Shown in pieces: positions 1 to 6,384 of a DNA stretch of 7,097 nucleotides. The position numbers were made by a program, and so were the translations under genes. This stretch comes from Gammaproteobacteria bacterium (lineage in GTDB: Bacteria > Pseudomonadota > Gammaproteobacteria > Steroidobacterales > Woeseiaceae), in assembly GCA_003645495.1 (NCBI GenBank), contig QNFK01000087.1, positions 1 through 7,097 of the forward strand, written 5' to 3'. Within the stretch, counting starts at the first letter, position 1, and every line of letters starts with the position of its first letter. The notes beneath the pieces are model-generated. The model saw only the letters and a list, made by a program, of their open reading frames with translations, ran no database searches and had not been told where the DNA came from.

Positions 1-74
1 AATTGCGCCTGATCATTACCGCACCCGGACAACGCGACGCCAAGCAGTCCGGTAGCCAGTAACAGGCGCATCAT
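1..74 (-). CDS. Lipoprotein, N-terminal fragment (cut by window edge)
   Basis: Reading the minus strand from position 74 gives MMRLLLATGLLGVALSGCGN followed by DQAQ, then the window ends. This is a textbook lipoprotein signal peptide: a short basic start (R3), a hydrophobic core, and a lipobox L-S-G-C with the lipidated cysteine at residue 18. Asn and Asp at +2 and +3 after the cysteine make the sorting signal ambiguous, because Asp at +2 is the classic inner-membrane retention residue and here it sits at +3. The start lies only 22 bp after the stop of the prenyltransferase on the same strand, so the two are probably co-transcribed. The Shine-Dalgarno signal is weak (TGGA directly before the first ATG), and either of the two tandem ATG codons (74 or 71) may be used. 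Nothing of the mature domain is visible, so no function can be given. Confidence 0.72.
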   Translation of the reverse strand, partial: MMRLLLATGLLGVALSGCGNDQAQ

Positions 75-96
75 TCCAGCGTCGTAATGCAAGTAT

Positions 97-1092
97 TCAG
101 ACTCCCTGGATCGGCCACCAAAGCATGGACAAGACACAGCCACCAAGCCACAAAGAGCCCAATGTATGGATTGCGAGCGTTGATTCGATTGAACGCGTCA
201 GTCTGTTGCGATCCCCTACACCGGCTTTAATTCCTGCGGCGGCTTTCAGGGCCGGCAGCATCAGGATAATCGGCAATAAGGGTGCTGCCAGTGGCAGCAA
301 GCGCATGGCAGTCAATTGCACGATGGCCGCGACAGCTATCAGGTGGCAGGCAATATAGAGAGACGCGGTGCCGGCGTTGCCCAGTCGTACCGGGAGCGTC
401 CGTTTGCCGCTGGCGCCGTCTGCCGTGACGTCGGGAATTTCATTTATCAGTATTATTGCTGCGACCCATGCGCTGATCGGTATGGAATAGATCAGTACAG
501 CCGGATCGACTATGCCACTCTGCAACCATGCTGCGCCGGTTATGGGCAGCACGCCAAATGCGATTGCCACCGTGAATTCACCCAGCCCAATCGAGCTCAG
601 GCGGACGGGACCGACGGAATACAGAACGCCAAGCGCAACACCTGTTAATCCGAAAAGCACGATCATCGGTCCTTTGACAATGAGCAAAATCACTCCAGCG
701 ATAGCAGCAACAGCCAATAAGCTGATGCCAAGGCGAGCCATTGCAGCGGCATCCATGATGCCGGCCTGTATGAAACGGGAGCCACCGGTGTAAGGATATA
801 TACGCTCGTCGTTTTGTTGGTCTGTGCCGTTAGTGTCATCACCAACATCGTTCAAAACATTGCTGCCCGCATGGACGCAGACAGTGGCCAGCAGTGCGAG
901 ACAAAATATGCTGATATCAAACTGGCCTGCGACGTACACGCCCCAGGCAGTACCGGCCAGAACTGGCAGCACCGATGCCGGGAAAAATTTTGGTCGTGTG
1001 GCCTGCAACAAACGTTTTACGGTCTGCTTTGCAGAGGTGCCAGTATATTCCTCCGGGCTTGGCCCGGTCGCACTTACAGCATCGACAGGCAT
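97..1092 (-). CDS. UbiA-family prenyltransferase, MenA-like
   Basis: This is an integral membrane prenyltransferase of the UbiA superfamily, which moves a polyprenyl chain from its diphosphate onto an acceptor such as a quinone precursor. Counting from the upstream ATG at 1098, both Asp-rich motifs are present. Residues 83-93 read NDVGDDTNGTD, matching the ND..D.....D pattern of MenA. Residues 219-232 read NEIPDVTADGASGK, with D223, D227 and the GK pair. A GGSRFIQAG segment (105-113) follows the first motif, as in MenA-like proteins (COG1575). Roughly eight to nine hydrophobic segments fill the chain, and the length of about 330 residues is normal. The ATG at 1092 is chosen as start because AGGGGG (1104-1099) lies 6 nt upstream of it; the ATG at 1098 directly abuts that site. 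It is probably co-transcribed with the downstream lipoprotein. 1,4-Dihydroxy-2-naphthoate is the likeliest acceptor by resemblance, but no other menaquinone gene is nearby, so the substrate is open. Confidence 0.88.
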   Translation of the reverse strand: MPVDAVSATGPSPEEYTGTSAKQTVKRLLQATRPKFFPASVLPVLAGTAWGVYVAGQFDISIFCLALLATVCVHAGSNVLNDVGDDTNGTDQQNDERIYPYTGGSRFIQAGIMDAAAMARLGISLLAVAAIAGVILLIVKGPMIVLFGLTGVALGVLYSVGPVRLSSIGLGEFTVAIAFGVLPITGAAWLQSGIVDPAVLIYSIPISAWVAAIILINEIPDVTADGASGKRTLPVRLGNAGTASLYIACHLIAVAAIVQLTAMRLLPLAAPLLPIILMLPALKAAAGIKAGVGDRNRLTRSIESTLAIHTLGSLWLGGCVLSMLWWPIQGV

Positions 1093-1098
1093 ATTCAT

Positions 1099-1104
1099 CC
1101 CCCT
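1099..1104 (-). promoter_or_regulatory. Ribosome binding site of the prenyltransferase gene
   Basis: The minus strand reads AGGGGG here. It directly touches the ATG at 1098 but sits 6 nt before the ATG at 1092. The normal spacing therefore favours the second ATG and a protein two residues shorter than the longest open frame. Confidence 0.6.
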
Positions 1105-1123
1105 AACCTAAACACACAGAAAC

Positions 1124-1152
1124 GTTATACCGAATATGGCGCCGGTTGTATT
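1124..1152 (-). promoter_or_regulatory. Candidate sigma-70 promoter for the prenyltransferase gene
   Basis: On the minus strand a -10 box TATAAC (1129-1124; 5 of 6 to TATAAT) lies 17 bp after a weak -35 box AATACA (1152-1147; 3 of 6). Transcription would begin near 1117 and give a leader of about 25 nt that contains the AGGGGG ribosome binding site. The spacing and position are right, but the -35 is poor and this was judged by eye. Confidence 0.35.
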
Positions 1153-1175
1153 GCGTTGCGCGAGCCGAATTAAAC

Positions 1176-1204
1176 CTGACTGCCGCAGTCCGACAGCGTA
1201 TTTT
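1176..1204 (+). promoter_or_regulatory. Candidate promoter for the APH-like/P-loop kinase gene
   Basis: A -35-like CTGACT (1176-1181; 4 of 6) and a -10-like TATTTT (1199-1204; 4 of 6) are separated by 17 bp. The start of transcription would be near 1211, only about 12 nt before the chosen ATG at 1223. This would fit the absence of a Shine-Dalgarno sequence there and would exclude the in-frame ATG at 1136. Both boxes are weak. Confidence 0.28.
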
Positions 1205-1222
1205 CGGCTACCATTCATTCTA

Positions 1223-2812
1223 ATGCACAGGACCAGCCCAAAACTCAGCGCGCTTGATACGAGTCTCGTCGATTCTTTGATGAAACCGGCTGCGTTCGAC
1301 CATTCGGTGAGTTCCGTCGAGCTTATCGAAACGCATATTTCGTGGCTTATTCTGACCGATGATTATGTGTACAAACTTAAAAAGCCGATTGTCCTCGATT
1401 TCCTCGATTTCGGCGATCTTGAGCAGCGTAAATTTTACTGTGACGAGGAGATCAGGCTGAACAAACCCTGGGCACCGGATATCTATCTCGATGTCGTGTC
1501 GGTGTCACTGGATAACGGCCAGGCGCGTTTTTCCGCCAGCGGCACACCCGTTGAATATGCGGTAAGGATGCGCCGCTTCGATCAGGAAATGCGACTCGAT
1601 GCACAGCTTGAGCAGGGCAAACTGCTGGCGACGGATATGCAGGAACTGGCGCGAAATATTGCCGCGCGCCATGCAGGAGCGGAGCATGTAGAAGAAAGTC
1701 ATCGCGACCGGTTCGTGTCAAAGACAAAGGAATTCATTTGGGATAATTTTGTTGCGCTTGAGGATTCTATTGATGAAGCGCAACTGGAGTTGTTGCGAAC
1801 ATGGACTGCGGCAGAGCTGGAAAAACTGGATACGTTGTTGTGGCAGCGTTTCGATTCCGGCTTTGTAAGGGATTGCCATGGAGATTTGCACCTGGCTAAC
1901 CTGGTTCGCCTGCCGGGTGGCATCACGACATTTGACTGTATCGAGTTCAATGCGGACTTACGCAGAATCGACGTTGTCTGCGACATCGCGTTCCTGATCA
2001 TGGACCTTGTTGAACGGCAGCGACATGATCTTGCAGCGCAATTTCTGAATAGCTATCTCGAATGTACGGGCGACTACGCTGGCGTGAAATTGCTCAGCCT
2101 GTATTTTGTGTATCGATGTCTTGTGCGGGCGAAAGTTGCGGTCATTCTCAGCCAGCAGCGCGAGACGGATGGCGATGTTGCAGCTGACCTCACGGATGCA
2201 CATCAGTATTGCGACATGGCTCTGCGACAGATCGCACGGCAGAATCCGTTGCTTGTGGTTATGTCAGGATTATCAGGGTCCGGTAAGACCTGGGTTGCCG
2301 AACAACTTATGGTGGCGATGCCTGCTGTCAGGATTCGCTCTGACATAGAACGAAAAAGGATAGTCGGGCTCGGTGAACTGGAGGACAGCGCCTCCGATAT
2401 CGGGCAAGGCATCTACACAGAGCAATCAAACCGGGATGTATATGGCCGTCTTTTCGATCTTGCCGGTACGATTCTCGAGTCTGGTCACAACGTTATCCTT
2501 GATGCTGCGTTTCTGAGCGCAGCAGACCGGGCCGATGCGCTACGTATCGCGGCAGACGGCGGAAACCCGGCAGCAATTCTCGAAGTCAGGGCGCCCCGTG
2601 AAATCATGCGGCAGCGCATTCAGTTGCGGGAAAGCTGCGCTGAAGACGCGTCAGAAGCTGGACTAGATGTCCTCGAACATCAGACTGAAACTGCTGAGCC
2701 GCTCACAGATCGGGAAAAAAAATTAGCCATTACCTTTGATAACACCGGTGAAATCGATGCGGTTGCCATCGTGAGCCAGCTAAAAGCAATAACAGAGCAG
2801 CAACAAACTTAG
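1223..2812 (+). CDS. Two-domain kinase: aminoglycoside-phosphotransferase-like domain plus P-loop ATPase domain
   Basis: This protein (529 residues from the chosen start) joins two ATP-using folds. The N-terminal half resembles the aminoglycoside phosphotransferase/kinase fold (COG2187): HGDLHLAN at residues 219-226 is the catalytic-loop motif, and DCIEFN at 238-243 takes the place of the metal-binding DFG-like segment. The C-terminal part is a P-loop kinase-like domain (COG0645): Walker A GLSGSGKT at 349-356, a RSDIERKR segment near 372, a Walker-B-like VILDAAF near 424, and a C-terminal stretch with VLEHQTETAEPL typical of this family. The open frame extends upstream to an ATG at 1136, but that adds 29 residues with no family resemblance and crosses the probable promoter. 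The ATG at 1223 gives the usual family start, although no clear ribosome binding site precedes it. Such fusions are widespread in bacteria, but their substrate is not established, and a role in aminoglycoside resistance should not be assumed. The stop codon overlaps that of the converging symporter gene. Confidence 0.85.
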   Translation: MHRTSPKLSALDTSLVDSLMKPAAFDHSVSSVELIETHISWLILTDDYVYKLKKPIVLDFLDFGDLEQRKFYCDEEIRLNKPWAPDIYLDVVSVSLDNGQARFSASGTPVEYAVRMRRFDQEMRLDAQLEQGKLLATDMQELARNIAARHAGAEHVEESHRDRFVSKTKEFIWDNFVALEDSIDEAQLELLRTWTAAELEKLDTLLWQRFDSGFVRDCHGDLHLANLVRLPGGITTFDCIEFNADLRRIDVVCDIAFLIMDLVERQRHDLAAQFLNSYLECTGDYAGVKLLSLYFVYRCLVRAKVAVILSQQRETDGDVAADLTDAHQYCDMALRQIARQNPLLVVMSGLSGSGKTWVAEQLMVAMPAVRIRSDIERKRIVGLGELEDSASDIGQGIYTEQSNRDVYGRLFDLAGTILESGHNVILDAAFLSAADRADALRIAADGGNPAAILEVRAPREIMRQRIQLRESCAEDASEAGLDVLEHQTETAEPLTDREKKLAITFDNTGEIDAVAIVSQLKAITEQQQT

Positions 2813-4029
2813 TCGATATGTTTTTGCAGGTAACGATGAACCACGGCGGCACCGACGGCGTCACCCCATACGTTAGTCGCGGTTCGAAACCGATCGAGGA
2901 ACCAGTCAACTGCCAGGAGAAGCCCGATACCTTCGACCGGTAATCCGACAACCTGCAAAACAATGATCATCGTGACAAGTCCGGCCTGTGGAATGCCGGC
3001 GGCGCCGATAGCGGCAAGTGTTGCCGATATGAAAATGATGGCCTGCTGACCGAGGTCGAGCTGCAGGTTATAGGCTTGTGCGATGAACATCGCTGCGGCG
3101 GCTTCATATAATGCTGTGCCGTCCATATTGACGGTACTGCCTAATGGCAGAACGAAACGACGCGCTCTTTCATCGATGTTACTTTCTTTGGCGCATTGAA
3201 TCGTGATCGGCAGCGTCGCGGTCGAACTCGCGGTCGCAAACGCTGTGACGATGGCTCGTAACATGCCGACAAAGTAGGAAATTGGCTGACGTGCAACGAA
3301 CAGCATAATCAGAATCAGGATGATGAAATGTATCGTTAGCCCGGATAACACAGTTACGACATGCAGGCCGACTGCGGCAATTTTCTCCATAAATGCCTGC
3401 GCGCTGCCAGCGGCACCAAACATTCCGGCGATGAGGCCAAATACGCCAATGGGGGCAAAATACATGACCCAGGATACGAGCAACATCATGCCTTCATTGA
3501 GGCTTTCGAAAAATCGTGCGGCGGGTTTTCCTTTGTCACCGATGCTCGCCAATGCAATGCCAAATGCGACAGACCAGAGAATCAGCGGCAGCAAGTTCGT
3601 CTCTGCCGCGGCAGCGATCAGGTTCGGGGCGACCATCGACAGCAAGATATCGCCAATGCCTTTTTCCTGTGCGGCAATTAACAACTCATCCGGTTGTGCA
3701 AGCCCGACCGTTGATACGCCCACGCCCGGCTGAATAATGTTGACCATAATCAGGCCGATCAACACGGCGATGGCAACGGTGATCAGGTAATAAGAAATGG
3801 TTATGCCGCTCAGTCGGCCCAGTTGACGCACATCGCCGAGTGAGGTGACGCCGGTTATTACTGCGCTGACGAGCAACGGGATGACCAGCATCGACAGCGT
3901 ATTGAGGAATAGTTTGCCAAGCCATGCGACACCGGTAGCCGCCGCGCCCCAGTACCAGCCAACGATCAGGCCAGCGATAACACCGATGATGATAAATATC
4001 AGCAGGTAGAAGCTGTGGCGGCTGTTCAT
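2809..4029 (-). CDS. Dicarboxylate/amino acid:cation symporter (glutamate transporter family)
   Basis: This is a DAACS-family (GltP/DctA/GltPh type) inner-membrane carrier that takes up acidic amino acids or dicarboxylates with Na+ or H+. With the ATG at 4029 it has 406 residues, normal for the family. Visible signatures are the HP1 serine-rich loop TASSTATLP (266-274), NMDGT (301-305) in TM7, the HP2 segment AAIGAAGIPQAG (339-350), and DRFRTATNVWGD (379-390) in TM8. By alignment to archaeal GltPh, D379 and R382 correspond to D394 and R397, the residues that hold the amino group and side-chain carboxylate of aspartate. N301, D303, N386 and D390 match its Na+-site residues. The substrate is therefore inferred to be acidic and coupling to be Na+-type. 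The open frame continues 120 residues upstream to 4389, but this part is unlike the family and runs into the opposite operon. AGGG lies 3 nt before the ATG at 4029, and the protein then starts directly with TM1. Confidence 0.9.
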   Translation of the reverse strand: MNSRHSFYLLIFIIIGVIAGLIVGWYWGAAATGVAWLGKLFLNTLSMLVIPLLVSAVITGVTSLGDVRQLGRLSGITISYYLITVAIAVLIGLIMVNIIQPGVGVSTVGLAQPDELLIAAQEKGIGDILLSMVAPNLIAAAAETNLLPLILWSVAFGIALASIGDKGKPAARFFESLNEGMMLLVSWVMYFAPIGVFGLIAGMFGAAGSAQAFMEKIAAVGLHVVTVLSGLTIHFIILILIMLFVARQPISYFVGMLRAIVTAFATASSTATLPITIQCAKESNIDERARRFVLPLGSTVNMDGTALYEAAAAMFIAQAYNLQLDLGQQAIIFISATLAAIGAAGIPQAGLVTMIIVLQVVGLPVEGIGLLLAVDWFLDRFRTATNVWGDAVGAAVVHRYLQKHID

Positions 4030-4066
4030 TGACCCTGTATGCGTTGTATGGCGCGCGAGCGCAGTC

Positions 4067-4094
4067 CGTATATATCGGTATACCGCTGCGCCAA
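4067..4094 (-). promoter_or_regulatory. Candidate sigma-70 promoter for the symporter gene
   Basis: On the minus strand TTGGCG (4094-4089; 4 of 6 to TTGACA) and TATACG (4072-4067; 4 of 6 to TATAAT) are 16 bp apart. Transcription would begin near 4060, leaving a leader of about 30 nt that holds AGGG just before the ATG at 4029. An 8-bp palindrome GGTATACC (4077-4084) falls in the spacer and could be an operator or chance. By-eye call. Confidence 0.33.
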
Positions 4095-4232
4095 GTACAG
4101 CCAGACGCACAGCTAAACCTCGTCGGAGAACGCCTGTCCATGATTGCCCCAGGGGGGGCGGCCACCCAGTGGTAGCGCTATACAGAACCCGATTAGGTAC
4201 AAACCACGACGGGCCGCTGCACGCGTCTCGCC

Positions 4233-4238
4233 TAGAAT
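4233..4238 (+). promoter_or_regulatory. Candidate -10 box of the DUF3450-ttpC-exbB-exbD operon
   Basis: TAGAAT matches 5 of 6 bases of TATAAT and lies about 55 nt before the GTG start at 4289. No good -35 hexamer is found 16-18 bp upstream, where the sequence is GC-rich, so an activator may be needed or the true promoter may lie elsewhere. I did not find a clear match to the 19-bp Fur box, although iron control is common for operons of this kind. Confidence 0.3.
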
Positions 4239-4273
4239 ATCCTGAAAAGAAAATTTCGAAACATATCAGGCAC

Positions 4274-4278
4274 AGGGG
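4274..4278 (+). promoter_or_regulatory. Ribosome binding site deciding the DUF3450 gene start
   Basis: AGGGG lies 10 nt before the GTG at 4289. It supports this GTG as the start over the in-frame GTG at 4169, and the protein then begins directly with a signal peptide. Confidence 0.6.
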
Positions 4279-4288
4279 TACAAACAAC

Positions 4289-5062
4289 GTGAATACCCGA
4301 TTGATTTCGTTAACGGTCACCTGCACCGTTTTATTATTCGCCGCACCAGCCTCGATGGCACAGGACGAGTTGCAGGAAGCAATATCCACTCAGGCAAAAA
4401 CGCAGCAGGCCAGCACAGAAGTTCAGGAACGCATCAACGAGCTGGACGACGACACACGTGAAATGCTTAACGAGTACCGGGAGACGATGGCCCAGGTGAC
4501 CGACCTGGAAGCCTACAATCAGCAACTCGAGCGCCTGGTTGTGACGCAAAAAGTAGAGATTGCAGATTTCGAACGACAGTTCCAGGAGATAGAAACCACC
4601 AAACGCCAGATCCTGCCGCTGATCATCCGCATGCTGGAGGTGCTCGAGGAATTCGTCTCGATCGACATGCCGTTCCTGCCACGGGAACGAAGCCTGCGGG
4701 TTGCAGAACTGGGCAAGCTGATGGCCAGGCCCGACGTGCTGACGTCGGAAAAGTATCGACGGGTTTCTGAGGCCTATCAGATTGAGCTCGACTACGGTCA
4801 CACCATTGAAGGATATGAAGGAGAGATCGAGGTCGGTGGTGAAATACGCACCGTTGCTTTTCTCCGTTACGGACGGCTTGGACTCTATTACATGAGCCTC
4901 GACGGCCTGGAAATCGGGCACTGGGACAAAGTACAGGACAGTTGGATAACGCTGGACGACGACTACCGTTATTCTCTTGATCGGGCGATGCGCATCGCCC
5001 GCAAGCAGCTGCCACCGGACCTCACCCGATTACCGATACCTGCGCCGGAGGATCGGACATGA
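4289..5062 (+). CDS. DUF3450 family exported coiled-coil protein of the TonB-type system
   Basis: Starting at GTG 4289 the protein has 257 residues. Residues 1-24 form a Sec signal peptide (basic R4, hydrophobic core, APASMA before a probable cut ahead of Q25), so it should act in the periplasm. There is no lipobox and no cysteine in the mature part. Residues about 27-120 are highly charged, with heptad-like patterns expected of a long coiled coil. Then comes the conserved DUF3450 core: EEFVSIDMPFLPRER (120-134), a DVLTSEKYRRVSEAYQIE stretch (149-166) and YGHTIEGYEG (169-178), followed by a small, probably beta-rich end. The family typically lies just upstream of ttpC, exbB and exbD, as here, which points to a job in the TonB2-type energising complex; its exact role is not known to me. 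Its stop overlaps the ATG of the next gene by 4 nt (ATGA), so translation is probably coupled. Confidence 0.85.
   Translation: MNTRLISLTVTCTVLLFAAPASMAQDELQEAISTQAKTQQASTEVQERINELDDDTREMLNEYRETMAQVTDLEAYNQQLERLVVTQKVEIADFERQFQEIETTKRQILPLIIRMLEVLEEFVSIDMPFLPRERSLRVAELGKLMARPDVLTSEKYRRVSEAYQIELDYGHTIEGYEGEIEVGGEIRTVAFLRYGRLGLYYMSLDGLEIGHWDKVQDSWITLDDDYRYSLDRAMRIARKQLPPDLTRLPIPAPEDRT
5047..5051 (+). promoter_or_regulatory. Strong ribosome binding site of ttpC
   Basis: GGAGG sits 7 nt before the ATG at 5059, inside the end of the DUF3450 gene. It fixes the start and suggests strong translation in addition to coupling through the ATGA overlap. Confidence 0.75.
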
Positions 5063-6384
5063 AAATCGGAATAACTCTGCTGCTTTTGTTCGGCGCTCTT
5101 GTGCATATCAATGTCTATGCTTCGACGGAGGATCTCGATGCACTGGTCGAAACCGTGCGCCAGGAGGCGTTGCGCGAGGCCAGCTACGACCAGGAACGGA
5201 TTGAACGATTCCTGGACGAGCGGGATTCTCAGAAGCAGTTGCTGGAGGAAAGCAGGGCCAGCCTGGCAGCGGGAAACCGGCGGGCAGATCAGCTGCGGGA
5301 AAACTACGAGGGCAATGAGGCAACGCTCACACAATATGAAGCGGACCTGCAGGAACGCGCCGGCGATCTTAACGACCTGTTTGCTATCGTTCGACAAACA
5401 GCACTAAATGCTAATGGCGTGCTCGAGACTTCACTGGTTGCGGCCGAACACGCGGGCCGCTCGAGTTTTCTGCTGGACCTGGGCAAAGGACAACGGCCAC
5501 CGTCGATTGAAGATATCAAGCAGCTCTGGACGATGCTGCTCTCCGAAATAGCCGAGTCAGGCAAGGTTGTGCGCTTCAATGCCACGGTCATCAAACCACA
5601 CGGCGATGAAGTCGAACAACAGGTCACGAGGGCAGGTGTCTTTAATTCTATAAGTGGCGGGGCGTTCCTGCGTTACCTCCCGGATTCCGGCAAACTCGTC
5701 GAACTTAGCCGCCAGCCGGCTGCCCGGTTCCAGCGTATGGCGAAAGCGTTGGAAAGTGCTGAATCGGGGATGCATGCAATGGCACTGGATCCGTCAAAGG
5801 GTGCAATCCTTAGTCTCATGGTGCAATCGCCTGACCTGTCGGAGCGTCTTAAGCAGGGCGGTGGCATTGGCTATCTGATCCTGGTACTTGGTGCGGTGGG
5901 CGTCCTTATCATCATTCAACGTGCTTTCGCGCTGTTGCTCGCACGGCGCGCCATCGATGCGCAGGCGGACCTGGCAGAGGCAAACGAAAAAAATGCGCTC
6001 GGGCGCTTGCAGCTAATTGCCAATGAGATTGGCGACAAGAATCTCGATACCGTGTCATTGCGACTGGACGAGCAGCTGGGCGAGGAAAGCTCGTTGCTCT
6101 ACAGGGGCCTGGCGACCGTAGCAGTCCTTGCAGCTGTTGCGCCGTTACTCGGGTTACTGGGTACGGTGACGGGCATGATTGAAACATTTCAGTCCATTAC
6201 CCTGTTCGGTACAGGTGACCCGAAACTGATGTCGGGCGGTATCTCGCAGGCGCTGGTTACCACGCAGCTTGGCCTTTCCGTGGCAATTCCCCTGGTGTTG
6301 TTTCACAGTTTGCTGGTCGGGCGCGCCAACCGACTGGTCGAGAAGCTCGGTAAGTATTCCACCGACCTCGTTACCGGCCAGTGA
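5059..6384 (+). CDS. ttpC: TtpC-like MotA/TolQ/ExbB proton channel family protein with periplasmic coiled coil
   Basis: This 441-residue protein resembles TtpC, the extra inner-membrane component needed by the TonB2 system of Vibrio. Residues 1-21 look like a signal peptide (hydrophobic core, VYA before a probable cut at S22). Residues about 25-105 are Glu/Arg/Gln-rich and probably coiled coil, and a globular periplasmic region follows to about 265. The C-terminal channel domain has TM segments at about 269-290, 350-372 and 398-420. It carries the family motifs GLLGTVTGMIETF (365-377) and GGISQALVTTQLGL (393-406), which in ExbB and TolQ line the proton path with ExbD or TolR. The length fits TtpC and is about twice that of plain ExbB. 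It lies between the DUF3450 gene and a separate short exbB and overlaps both by 4 nt. It probably transmits proton-driven motion to the periplasm or bridges to TonB; this is inferred from the family. Confidence 0.87.
   Translation: MKIGITLLLLFGALVHINVYASTEDLDALVETVRQEALREASYDQERIERFLDERDSQKQLLEESRASLAAGNRRADQLRENYEGNEATLTQYEADLQERAGDLNDLFAIVRQTALNANGVLETSLVAAEHAGRSSFLLDLGKGQRPPSIEDIKQLWTMLLSEIAESGKVVRFNATVIKPHGDEVEQQVTRAGVFNSISGGAFLRYLPDSGKLVELSRQPAARFQRMAKALESAESGMHAMALDPSKGAILSLMVQSPDLSERLKQGGGIGYLILVLGAVGVLIIIQRAFALLLARRAIDAQADLAEANEKNALGRLQLIANEIGDKNLDTVSLRLDEQLGEESSLLYRGLATVAVLAAVAPLLGLLGTVTGMIETFQSITLFGTGDPKLMSGGISQALVTTQLGLSVAIPLVLFHSLLVGRANRLVEKLGKYSTDLVTGQ

Larger units (their letters stand above)
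4030..4288. other. Divergent intergenic region without a gene
   Basis: These 259 bp separate the symporter and the TonB-system operon, which point away from each other, so both promoters should lie here. I see a candidate promoter on each strand, a run of seven G at 4152-4158, and three perfect 8-bp palindromes: GGTATACC (4077-4084), TAGCGCTA (4173-4180) and TTTCGAAA (4254-4261). No convincing terminator, small RNA or RNA switch is visible. Open frames reach into this region from both sides, but neither resembles the protein family concerned. Confidence 0.6.

Noticed and set aside
316..793. Plus-strand open frames inside the prenyltransferase gene
   Set aside because: They lie antisense to a gene with both catalytic motifs intact and show no recognisable domain or ribosome binding site.
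3686..4165. A 159-codon minus-strand frame overlapping the symporter start
   Set aside because: It is rich in Arg, Pro, Cys and His and is a frame shadow of the symporter gene and its upstream region.
4141..4180. G-run and GC-rich stretch as a terminator hairpin
   Set aside because: The possible stems are short (4-5 bp), no T-tract follows on either strand, and no gene ends here.
4169..4288. Upstream GTG start for the DUF3450 gene
   Set aside because: The GTG at 4289 has AGGGG 10 nt upstream and places a clean signal peptide at the N-terminus; the extra 40 residues are polar and unlike the family.
4231..4288. Fur box before the TonB-system operon
   Set aside because: The region is AT-rich, but I find no convincing match to the GATAATGATAATCATTATC pattern by eye.
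4030..4389. A 120-residue N-terminal extension of the symporter in the same frame
   Set aside because: It is unlike the family, would cross the divergent promoter region and overlap the DUF3450 gene, and a start with a nearby AGGG at 4029 gives normal family length.
4334..4921. A 195-codon open frame on the minus strand
   Set aside because: It is antisense to the well-supported DUF3450 gene, resembles no family I know, and its composition reflects the opposite coding frame.
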